From Bacteroidota bacterium (GTDB lineage: Bacteria; Bacteroidota; UBA10030; UBA6906): 7,764 nt of DNA. The DNA is taken from the NCBI GenBank assembly GCA_016844425.1, contig JAERML010000049.1, positions 1 to 7,764 on the forward strand, read 5' to 3'. The translations under genes were made by a program, and so were the position numbers. Shown here piece by piece: positions 1-6,479 of this stretch. The number at the start of each line of letters is the position of its first letter. Within the stretch, counting starts at the first letter, position 1. The notes below the pieces were generated by a model. That model was given only the letters and a program-made list of their open reading frames with translations, made no database searches and was not told where the DNA came from.

Positions 1-531
1 GGTGCCGAATTGGTGCTGGGCATACACACCATCGTAGCCAGCGTCGTTGCATGGGAAACCTACTAGGAGAAGCGCAACCAACTCGTGAAAGACGACAAAT
101 CGAGAAGGCAATGGACTAACACCGAGAGCTATCACCTCATAGTCATTAGTGGTATCGATGTTGCCCACAACGAGATCAGTCATGACCGTTGGGATCGTGT
201 CAGGTATGTAGAAAAATGAAGGAGGAGGTCCTTGACGATATTTGACATCGTGACAAAGTTGTCTGCCCCCCAGATTGAAGAGATATCCGAGAAACCCTGT
301 CGAGGGTAGGAATCCGTTGTCCTCGGTAATCCAAATGGTTTTGAATGGGCTTTGGGCGACAAACGGTTCCGGCTCAATCGATCTAACTCTTCCAAACGTT
401 CCTACCGTCACACGGGAGCCAAATCCACCGGCTGCATTACCCCAGAACACGTCCACAGCAGCCTCATCCCCACCAACAATGAGATCGAGATGACCGTCAT
501 CGTCGAAGTCGAAGAGCTTTATCACGCCGGG
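1..531 (-). repeat. Paralogous segment, left copy
   Basis: Residues 552-728 of the left gene align through to the start of the right gene's visible part (7239-7763). Shared blocks include HLDLIVGGD, VFWG, GRVRS, the pair ITEDNGFLPS / ITEDDGFLPN, the pair IPDTVPTVMTDLVVGN / TPDTIPAVLTDFIVGN, and SPLP / TPLP. In the best block (29 residues from 554) 20 positions are identical by eye. The DNA is visibly related but diverged, so this is an old duplication and not a recent direct repeat. Confidence 0.75.
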
Positions 532-2184
532 CTGAACGCTGGTAGACAGTATTCCCGACTGAACAAACGATCTACTCGGTCGCAGATTACGGAAGAGCTG
601 GATCCGACGGTTAGTATAATCGGGCACGGCAATGTCATCATCGTTGTCGTTGTCGAAGAAATCTCCTGCCGCGACGGAGAACGGCGTGCCTGACAGTCCA
701 GCACGGAATCCATCGGCAAACATATCGAATGGTATGCGCACACTTTCGTCTGCGCCTCTGAACGGCTTCACACTATCACGCGGAGCGCCGTCATAGTCTT
801 CGGTGATACCCGGAACCGGAATGCCGTTCAGGTCCGGGTCCTGCGCCTGGCAGGTGTCGAGATGAAATTGATCGGAGAAGCTGATTGACTTGGAGACAGA
901 GTGTGAATCCAATCCAGTTGCTGCCTGATATCCTGCGAGACTAGTAAAGACGGTGCCGTTGCGGCGGACGAGGCCGCCAAAGGAAAAGGGATTGGAATGG
1001 AAGATGATGTTATAATCTGACACAAGGTTCTGCGCCTGACCTGCAATGCCCTGATCGAACGCCATATATGCAAAGTTGGCAAGAATGATGTTGTTGAGCA
1101 CGGTGCAGTTCGCTCCGATCGAGAATAAGGCTATGTTGTCAAAGTCTGGCCCACCCCCATGAATTAGCGTGTTGTACAGGACTTTGGTGTTCGGCGTTTC
1201 CACCTTCATGCATGTGGCCCTAGAGAGGGTAGGGATTGTGATAACCACGTTGTTTGCAATCAAGATTGAGTCGGTCACAAATCCTGAAGGACTCGCCACC
1301 AAGATGCCCGTGAAATTCCCCCCGCCGGACTCGCGGTTATTGATGAAATTGCGCTCGATAACAGCGGACGTGGAATGCACCACCTCGATACCGAATTTTA
1401 TCCCTCCCCCGCCTGCAAGATCGATGATGTTGCGCCTGACGGAAGCCTGGATAGGGTTCAGCTGAATGGCAAAGGTGAACGCGTCTCCAGTGCCCTCGTA
1501 AAACTCGTTGTCTTCGACAACAAAGGTGCCGGCACGGCTGCTTAGACCACCCCTGTTGGTAATAGCCCGGAAAATCCCGTAGAACCGGTTATGCGTAAAG
1601 CTGGCGCTTGCCAGGTTCGTGCTTGAAAAGATTCCGAGGTCCGTTCCAAAGGAACCTGTGAAATATGGTGTGCCTATGAACTTGCAGCCGTCGACTTCCA
1701 GGCCTTCGATTGATAAATTCCACTGATCGAAACTCGCATCGAGGAAAGTAAACACAGGCGTATCCATCGAGTCGGCATCCTTGAAGGTAAGGTTGCGGAT
1801 CGTGGTATAGTCTGTGCGTACGAACGCGACAACCCTTGGATTCGAGCTGCTGTTAAAGTCCGCTTGCAGGATGACGTTGTCGACATTTCCTCCAGCGGCT
1901 GCATCCGGTTGGAACGTAATGCGGTTGGTCGGGGATACGCCGGCGATTATACTGTCCAACCTAAAGACGGTGCTTGTACCGCCGTTGCGTGTGTAGGTTC
2001 CAGGGCGGACGTTGATGAAAACAGGTCCTGAAACCCCGCGTGACTTGATGGCGCTTGCCGCATCTTGCAGCGTGAGGAAGTTGGGCGATATCCCGCCAAC
2101 GGTGTAGTTGCCGGACATGGGTTGGCCAGATGCCACAGTGACCAGCACCAACAAAAAAGAAACAAGGGTTGCGAGTCGTTTCAT
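1..2184 (-). CDS. Secreted beta-helix / FG-GAP repeat protein, 3' end outside window
   Basis: The frame is open without a stop from the ATG at 2184 to the left edge, giving 728 residues of an incomplete protein. A strong ribosome binding site, AAGGAGG, lies 7 bases upstream (2190-2196) and fixes the start. Residues 1-20 form a signal peptide (MKRL, then a hydrophobic core ending VASG before QPMSG). Residues about 25-485 read as a right-handed parallel beta-helix with short repeated strands rich in N, I, V and G (for example VVEDNEFYEG, VLNNIILANF). They close with EDYDGAPRDS (463-470) and FRGADE (475-480), resembling the D-x-DG-x-x-R...GA-x-E ending common in such proteins. From about 500 on come FG-GAP/VCBS-type repeats: GDFFDNDNDDIAV (507 on), FDFDDDGHLDLIVGGD (558 on) and VVGNIDTTNDYEVIAL (672 on). 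The Asp-rich loops are probable calcium sites. Residues 552-728 are paralogous to the gene at the right edge, so a T9SS sorting domain is expected beyond the left edge. No catalytic residues are recognisable; enzymatic or adhesive roles are both open. Confidence 0.9.
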   Translation of the reverse strand, partial: MKRLATLVSFLLVLVTVASGQPMSGNYTVGGISPNFLTLQDAASAIKSRGVSGPVFINVRPGTYTRNGGTSTVFRLDSIIAGVSPTNRITFQPDAAAGGNVDNVILQADFNSSSNPRVVAFVRTDYTTIRNLTFKDADSMDTPVFTFLDASFDQWNLSIEGLEVDGCKFIGTPYFTGSFGTDLGIFSSTNLASASFTHNRFYGIFRAITNRGGLSSRAGTFVVEDNEFYEGTGDAFTFAIQLNPIQASVRRNIIDLAGGGGIKFGIEVVHSTSAVIERNFINNRESGGGNFTGILVASPSGFVTDSILIANNVVITIPTLSRATCMKVETPNTKVLYNTLIHGGGPDFDNIALFSIGANCTVLNNIILANFAYMAFDQGIAGQAQNLVSDYNIIFHSNPFSFGGLVRRNGTVFTSLAGYQAATGLDSHSVSKSISFSDQFHLDTCQAQDPDLNGIPVPGITEDYDGAPRDSVKPFRGADESVRIPFDMFADGFRAGLSGTPFSVAAGDFFDNDNDDDIAVPDYTNRRIQLFRNLRPSRSFVQSGILSTSVQPGVIKLFDFDDDGHLDLIVGGDEAAVDVFWGNAAGGFGSRVTVGTFGRVRSIEPEPFVAQSPFKTIWITEDNGFLPSTGFLGYLFNLGGRQLCHDVKYRQGPPPSFFYIPDTIPTVMTDLVVGNIDTTNDYEVIALGVSPLPSRFVVFHELVALLLVGFPCNDAGYDGVYAQHQFGT

Positions 2185-2243
2185 GGTAGCCTCCTTGAGA
2201 AAGAACAATTGTGAATTCTGACGGTCCTCCGCAGCGACAGCCT
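2185..2243. other. 59-bp gap between receiver-only gene and secreted-protein gene
   Basis: It holds the ribosome binding site of the downstream gene and an 8-bp palindrome, ACAATTGT (2205-2212), next to a GAATTC. I see no convincing -10 or TAnnTTTG box and no terminator hairpin with a T-tract. Read-through from the regulator operon is therefore plausible, but an undetected promoter inside the upstream gene cannot be excluded. Confidence 0.5.
2189..2196 (-). promoter_or_regulatory. Ribosome binding site of the beta-helix/FG-GAP gene
   Basis: The minus strand reads AAGGAGGC, then 5 bases, then the ATG at 2184. It is the only strong Shine-Dalgarno match in the window: the kinase and the receiver-only gene have none, and the first regulator has only a weak GAAGGG inside the kinase gene. 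This suggests that the secreted protein is translated efficiently and independently of its upstream neighbour. Confidence 0.8.
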
Positions 2244-2579
2244 TCACCGAATGAGTGAATGCAACGCCGAAAGGTCGTCTTTCAAGACATAGCCCACCGC
2301 ACCAGCTTCTTCAGCCTCTGCGCGGAGGAATGAATCGTTGTAGTTCGTTACGATAATAACCCGTGCGTTCGGAAAGGCAGAAGTGACCTCACGTGTAGCA
2401 GCGATGCCGTCTATCGCCCCCATCCGGATATCCATCAGCACCCAATCAGGTTTGTGCTTCCGGTACAATGCAAGCACGTCAGCGCCGTCGGCACACTCGA
2501 TGAAATCCGGGCCCGCATCGGCAAGCATCATCTTGATCGTCTCCCGCATCCGGGGATTGTCGTCGGCAATAAGGATCAT
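2244..2579 (-). CDS. Receiver-only (single-domain) response regulator
   Basis: 111 residues forming a complete CheY-like receiver domain and nothing else. All phosphorylation residues are visible: acidic pair D6-D7, phospho-acceptor D50 (in VLMDIRM), T78 (in VTNYND) and K100 (in YVLKDD). The protein stops at the end of the last helix, so there is no linker and no DNA-binding or enzymatic output domain. I chose the ATG at 2579 because MILIADDN is the normal first strand of a receiver. The same frame is open to a GTG at 2669, but the extra 30 residues look random and neither start has a Shine-Dalgarno. The stretch TNYND...EA..AG..GYVLKDD closely matches the receiver of the upstream NarL-type regulator, suggesting a duplicate that lost its output domain. 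It could act as a phosphate sink, a phosphorelay intermediate or a protein-protein switch for the adjacent kinase; which one cannot be read from sequence. Confidence 0.88.
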   Translation of the reverse strand: MILIADDNPRMRETIKMMLADAGPDFIECADGADVLALYRKHKPDWVLMDIRMGAIDGIAATREVTSAFPNARVIIVTNYNDSFLRAEAEEAGAVGYVLKDDLSALHSLIR

Positions 2580-2701
2580 GGGCAGGTAAGGAATGCTATC
2601 TGCAGTATAAAGAGGCACAGAAGCAGAAGGAATAGAGGCAGCCACGTAATTATGGCTACGGGGAAACACGTAGAACGGAATGGGGGCGAACGGAGACGAG
2701 C
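2580..2701. other. 122-bp spacer between the two response regulator genes
   Basis: An unusually long gap inside an otherwise tight operon. It contains an inverted repeat, GCAGCCA (2638-2644) and TGGCTAC (2653-2659), which pairs over 7 bp with one G-U in RNA around an 8-base loop. The minus strand then runs into a pyrimidine-rich stretch without a clear T-tract. A TATACT (about 2605-2610) is a possible -10 box but has no good -35 partner. The stretch is open in the frame of the downstream gene back to a GTG at 2669, but the translation does not look like protein. Confidence 0.4.
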
Positions 2702-3364
2702 CTACTGATCTTGCAGGGCGGATTTGTTCTCGATAGCGAACTTGAGCAGGCTGTGGCTGCCGTGGATGTTCAGCTTCGTGGCAATGTTGGTGCGGTGGGT
2801 TTCGACGGTGCGATAGCTGATATGCAGCTCATCGGCAATCTCTTTGCTGGTGTTGTGTGTTCCAATCAGCCTTAGGATGCGGCGCTCGGTGGGCGTGAGT
2901 GTTGCCAGCGAAGGGCGTTCCTGCAAAAGAGTCTTTGCACGCTGACTTCTCTTCGCGAGAAGGTCGGAGAGACCTGGACTGAAATAGTACCGCCCCATTG
3001 TCACCGCCCGAATTGCTTCGAGCGTGTCGACCACGGCAGTGTCCTTCAGAACATATCCCCGTACGCCGGCATCCATTGCTTCGTCGAACATCCGTTCATC
3101 TTTGTAATTCGTGAGGATGACTATTGCGACAAACGGACCGTCCCGTTGGACGTGTTGCGCAATCTCCAGGCCGCTCATTCCCGGCATGTTGATGTCAAGG
3201 ATCGCTGCATCGGGTGTGCGTTCTTGAAGAAGAGTAAGGGCCGTCTTGCCATCCCCCGCCTCGCCCACAATCTTCATTCCGGCGTCTTCCTCGATGGCCT
3301 GTCGGAGTCCCTTCCGGAACAAAGGATGATCGTCTGCCAGGATGAGAGTGATGGAGGAGATCAT
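2702..3364 (-). CDS. NarL/FixJ-family response regulator with LuxR-type HTH
   Basis: 220 residues, the usual length of this family. The receiver domain (about 5-120) has D11-D12, phospho-acceptor D57 (in AILDINMPGMSG), T85 (in LTNYKD) and K107 (in GYVLKD). A linker follows, then a LuxR-type helix-turn-helix (about 154-214) with the family pattern LTPTERRILRLI, SKEIADELHIS (173-183) and the recognition helix YRTVETHRTNI (184-194). It is the expected cytoplasmic output partner of a HisKA_3 histidine kinase: phosphorylation at D57 would allow dimerisation and DNA binding. The ATG overlaps the TGA of the kinase gene as ATGA (3361-3364), which implies translational coupling and is strong evidence that the two are a cognate pair. 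The likely targets (inference) are the kinase promoter and the neighbouring secreted-protein genes. Confidence 0.95.
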   Translation of the reverse strand: MISSITLILADDHPLFRKGLRQAIEEDAGMKIVGEAGDGKTALTLLQERTPDAAILDINMPGMSGLEIAQHVQRDGPFVAIVILTNYKDERMFDEAMDAGVRGYVLKDTAVVDTLEAIRAVTMGRYYFSPGLSDLLAKRSQRAKTLLQERPSLATLTPTERRILRLIGTHNTSKEIADELHISYRTVETHRTNIATKLNIHGSHSLLKFAIENKSALQDQ

Positions 3365-6357
3365 TGGGGTTGGCCCTTCACCGGTATCCGAATGTTCACC
3401 GTCGTTCCGCTACCCGGCAGGGATTGAATCGACCATGTCCCGTTCATCATCCCTACCCGCTGTTCGATTCCTCCGAGCCCAAACGTCGCGGGCTTGTCAT
3501 CATCCTTTGCAGCAGAGTGAGCAATGAAGCCTTTGCCGTTGTCCGAAACAACGACATCGATCGCCTGTCCATTCTGTCTGACAGAAATAGTGGCAAGTGT
3601 TGCACCGGAATGCTTCAGGATATTGTTCATCGCTTCCTGGACAATCCGGAAAAGCTGAATACTGTCCTCGGGACTGAGGGACGAATCGATCGGGTCGATT
3701 GTTTCGCGAAACTCAATCGTCGAGGACTCACGCATGCGCTCAACGAGTGCACGAAGCGCTTTGCTCAGACCAAGACGGTCCAGATGGTACGGCCTGAGGT
3801 TGTGAGCAATCTCCCGCACTTCATCAATGGCTTCGGTCAATGCGTCCGAGATTTCCGACAGCTCACGTGTGACACCCTCGGCATCACCGGCTTTCTTCAT
3901 TCCCAGCAGCGACCTGTTCTTCGCAACGAGGAGGTTTTGCACAAGACTGTCGTGCAACTCACCTGCGAGGCGCTTCCGCTCGGTCTCCTGAGACTCCATG
4001 AGGCGGATGGAAAATTCCTGCTGCGTGCGTTTCTCGTTTTCCAACCCCCTGATGCGTCGCCGGTAGAGAAAGAGGAGCGTTCCAGCAACCCCAACAAAAG
4101 AAAGAGACATGAACCACCAAGTTGCCCAGAAGGGGGGCGTGATAGTGAAGGAGATGGCGGCTGGCGGACTATACAACGGTGTTCCAATCCTTGTCCCCCT
4201 CACTTCAAAACGATAGGCTCCCGGTGTGAGCGATGCATACGTGACTGAACGTTGCGAGGTCGGCTGTTGCCAGTCGTCATCGAGGCCCAGGAGTCTGTAT
4301 TGGTAGCGGATATCTTGTGTGCTCCGGAAACTGACGCTCAGAAAGCCGAACGTACAGTTGTTACGGTCGTACGGAAGCTCGAGAGATCCCGTGAGATCGA
4401 CAAGCTGTTCATCAACCTTCATGCGGTCTACGCGCACCACCAGCGCTTGTGGAGGTTCATAGAGACTGTTTCGTTCGATGATCCCGAAGGCATCTGATGT
4501 AACAAACCAGATCTCCTTCTGCGGTGATACGCCAAGGGAGAGAACCGGGTCTCGCACAATGTCGTTGCCCGTCGGGACAGTTCTGTGTGTGACAGGATCG
4601 ATGGCGACGAGACCCAGCGAGGTTCCCAGCCACATCATGCCCTGCCCATCCTTTGCAATACACCACACAGCATCGCTTGGCAGCGCATTCCCTGCTGAGA
4701 GCAGATGCACACTATCACCATCCAGCACGGCGCAACCGCTATAACGGGTGCCCACCCACATCCTTCCATCATCGTCTTCGCAGAGCGCACGAATGAACCC
4801 CGCCGGAAGTTCGCGCCCTGCAGCGAATGTACGAAGAGGAGAGTTGGCGCCATCTCCATGCACGACCGCTATCCCATCGGTGAATTGGCCGAGCCACATT
4901 TTTCCATCCCGGTCTTCATACATCGTTCGCGCATCAAGGTCGGTGAGTCCGTCAGCAGATGTGTACATTCGCATTACCGTCTTTCGCATGTGGTCAATCA
5001 TAGCCACTCCTCCCCGTTGTTGACACCACAGGCGGTCACGGCGGTCGATGGTAAAGGTAAAGTAGAAATGGGGGATGCCCGTTTCAAGAGTCTTGATAAG
5101 AGACAGTGTGCTTGCCCTTCCTCTTCGTGACCGTACATGGTAGGCATGAATCTGCGCTTCCCTGAAGCTCAACCATAATCGGTGTTCATGGTCGTACACT
5201 ACTCCAATCGGCTGTCCGGTCTTTGCCGTCGTACCGACGCCATGCTTTGTCACCAGCCAATTGCTCCTGCCGACTCGTTGTATCTCGACAAGGCTATCAC
5301 CTGAGGGCACCCAGAAATGTCCGGCTGAATCACATGCAGCCCGGGCATTGTTGTACGCGGTGGGTATGCCGGACAGGGGGAAGGACCAAACTCCACGGGT
5401 CTTGAGAGTTGCAATTCCCATATCGCGAAACGATAACCAGAGGTTCTTTTCTTTATCAATGAGTCCGCCGCTGACGAAGCTGGCTGGCAGGCCGCTCCTG
5501 GTTATTACCTGCTCAAAATCGTTCGAATGAAACCTGTTGATGTCGATGATAAGTAATCCATCGTCTGTCCCGATGTAGAGATCCTTTTCATGATCCAGTA
5601 TGAGGTGGTGAACCCGGCCTGTGGGAATTCGTCGCCTGACAACCAAAACGCCTTTTTGAAACAAGCAGAGCGTGCTGTCACGCAGCCCGACCCAGACGTT
5701 TCCATGTCTGTCTGCAAGAACGTCGGTGAAGTGGTTCGACCTCGAATTGCTGAGTAGAATGCTATTGATGACCTCGCCCGAAAGCCGGAGAGCCAAGAGA
5801 ACATTGCCGACCGCAACCCACAACACAGAGTCCGGGGAAATGCCCGCAACCTTGATCTCATTGATTTGTGCGATCCCCAGCTCAACCCTGCTGATTGAAT
5901 TCCCTCTGATCGTGTACAATCCTCCGAGCGTTCCACACCAAACCGTTCCGGCGACATCCACAAAGATGGACCTGACGAGCAAGGATCTTTGGGTCGTATC
6001 AACGAGCATCTGTGTGAAGCGGTTTGAACTGAATCTGGCGAGACCATTGTTCGTTCCTATCCACATGAGACCGGGAGAAGAAGGTTGTTCATACACACAA
6101 TTGACAAAATTTGATGGGAGCCCATCCTTCGTCCGGTAATGAGTAAACGAAACGCCGTCGAAGACGCTCAGTCCTTCTGCAGAACTGACGAAGAGATATC
6201 CGTGAGAACCCTGGTACAATTCAGCGACGCCGTTAGTCAACAAGCCGTCGTTCAGAGTGTAGTGCTGGAAGGGCAAAACCTGCGCGGGCAGGAACTGTGT
6301 GTGCAGGATGAGGAGCAGTACAGAAACACACTCTGAGAACAATCGGCACAGCGTCAT
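3361..6357 (-). CDS. Two-propeller sensor histidine kinase (Reg_prop / Y_Y_Y / HisKA_3 / HATPase_c)
   Basis: 998 residues. A signal peptide (1 to about 25, ending LPAQ) is followed by 14 Reg_prop-like blades (about 44-629), for example VYEQ...LMWIGTNNGL, CEDDDGRMWVGT and AKDGQGMMWLGT. Fourteen blades suggest two seven-bladed propellers in the periplasm. A Y_Y_Y domain follows (about 666-741, with RYQYRLLGLDDDW and LTPGAYRFEVRG), then one membrane segment (about 744-765), a basic stop-transfer run RRRIR and a short coiled coil. The cytoplasmic part is HisKA_3 with ERKRLAGELHDSLVQN, phospho-acceptor H802, then HATPase_c with N-box EAMNNILKHS (N911/N912), G1 box SDNGKGF (D939) and G2 FGLGGIEQRV. 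The sensor half resembles that of Bacteroides hybrid two-component sensors, but there is no fused receiver or AraC domain; the output is the separate regulator at 2702-3364. The frame is open further upstream, to an ATG at 6591 inside the neighbour, but the signal peptide and the promoter at 6401-6431 both support the ATG at 6357. The ligand is unknown. Confidence 0.94.
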   Translation of the reverse strand: MTLCRLFSECVSVLLLILHTQFLPAQVLPFQHYTLNDGLLTNGVAELYQGSHGYLFVSSAEGLSVFDGVSFTHYRTKDGLPSNFVNCVYEQPSSPGLMWIGTNNGLARFSSNRFTQMLVDTTQRSLLVRSIFVDVAGTVWCGTLGGLYTIRGNSISRVELGIAQINEIKVAGISPDSVLWVAVGNVLLALRLSGEVINSILLSNSRSNHFTDVLADRHGNVWVGLRDSTLCLFQKGVLVVRRRIPTGRVHHLILDHEKDLYIGTDDGLLIIDINRFHSNDFEQVITRSGLPASFVSGGLIDKEKNLWLSFRDMGIATLKTRGVWSFPLSGIPTAYNNARAACDSAGHFWVPSGDSLVEIQRVGRSNWLVTKHGVGTTAKTGQPIGVVYDHEHRLWLSFREAQIHAYHVRSRRGRASTLSLIKTLETGIPHFYFTFTIDRRDRLWCQQRGGVAMIDHMRKTVMRMYTSADGLTDLDARTMYEDRDGKMWLGQFTDGIAVVHGDGANSPLRTFAAGRELPAGFIRALCEDDDGRMWVGTRYSGCAVLDGDSVHLLSAGNALPSDAVWCIAKDGQGMMWLGTSLGLVAIDPVTHRTVPTGNDIVRDPVLSLGVSPQKEIWFVTSDAFGIIERNSLYEPPQALVVRVDRMKVDEQLVDLTGSLELPYDRNNCTFGFLSVSFRSTQDIRYQYRLLGLDDDWQQPTSQRSVTYASLTPGAYRFEVRGTRIGTPLYSPPAAISFTITPPFWATWWFMSLSFVGVAGTLLFLYRRRIRGLENEKRTQQEFSIRLMESQETERKRLAGELHDSLVQNLLVAKNRSLLGMKKAGDAEGVTRELSEISDALTEAIDEVREIAHNLRPYHLDRLGLSKALRALVERMRESSTIEFRETIDPIDSSLSPEDSIQLFRIVQEAMNNILKHSGATLATISVRQNGQAIDVVVSDNGKGFIAHSAAKDDDKPATFGLGGIEQRVGMMNGTWSIQSLPGSGTTVNIRIPVKGQPQ

Positions 6358-6400
6358 AGGATACCGTTGCAAGGAGCAGTTTGGCAATGACAAGCTGATG

Positions 6401-6431
6401 CAAAGGTAGCAAGGTCGCCGTGCATTGTCAA
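6401..6431 (-). promoter_or_regulatory. Probable promoter of the kinase-regulator operon
   Basis: The minus strand reads TTGACA (6426-6431), 17 bases, then TACCTTTG (6401-6408). This fits both a housekeeping -35/-10 with 17-bp spacing and the Bacteroidota-type pattern of a TTG around -33 and TAnnTTTG around -7. Transcription would begin near 6394, giving a leader of roughly 37 bases before the ATG at 6357. It also rules against kinase start codons at 6447 and 6591, which lie upstream of it. Confidence 0.6.
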
Positions 6432-6450
6432 CGACCCGGCATGACATTGC
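6422..6450. promoter_or_regulatory. Imperfect dyad over the -35 box, candidate operator
   Basis: GCATTGTCA (6422-6430) and TGACATTGC (6442-6450) are inverted repeats matching at 8 of 9 positions, with centres 20 bp apart (about two helical turns). The dyad covers most of the TTGACA of the operon promoter. That placement suits a dimeric regulator such as the NarL-type protein encoded downstream, but binding is inference. It could instead form an RNA hairpin at the 3' end of the upstream gene; there is no T-tract to make it a classical terminator. Confidence 0.35.
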
Positions 6451-6479
6451 TCGTGGGATTCTATATGTGCTGTGGCTTG

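Larger units (their letters stand above)
6358..6479. other. 122-bp intergenic region upstream of the kinase operon
   Basis: It contains the promoter and dyad described separately. No Rho-independent terminator with a T-tract is visible for the upstream secreted-protein gene, so some read-through into the kinase operon is possible. The kinase ATG has no recognisable Shine-Dalgarno: the leader just before it reads CGGTATCCT. This is common in Bacteroidota-like organisms. Confidence 0.5.

Noticed and set aside
352..693. 113-residue plus-strand frame
   Set aside because: Antisense to the FG-GAP repeats; its acidic and valine runs come from complementing the Asp-rich codons.
2580..2669. GTG start at 2669 for the receiver-only gene
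   Set aside because: The added 30 residues are low in structure and have no match to the receiver fold. MILIADDN at 2579 is the canonical start.
3364..4248. 294-residue open frame on the plus strand, antisense to the kinase domain
   Set aside because: It is the antisense shadow of a well-supported kinase and regulator start. The composition is not protein-like and there is no ribosome binding site.
5505..6047. 180-residue minus-strand frame inside the propeller region
   Set aside because: An out-of-frame shadow of the kinase gene, rich in Ser and Arg and with no recognisable motif.
6422..6450. Rho-independent terminator for the upstream secreted-protein gene
   Set aside because: The stem is imperfect, with an 11-base loop, and no T-tract follows on the minus strand.
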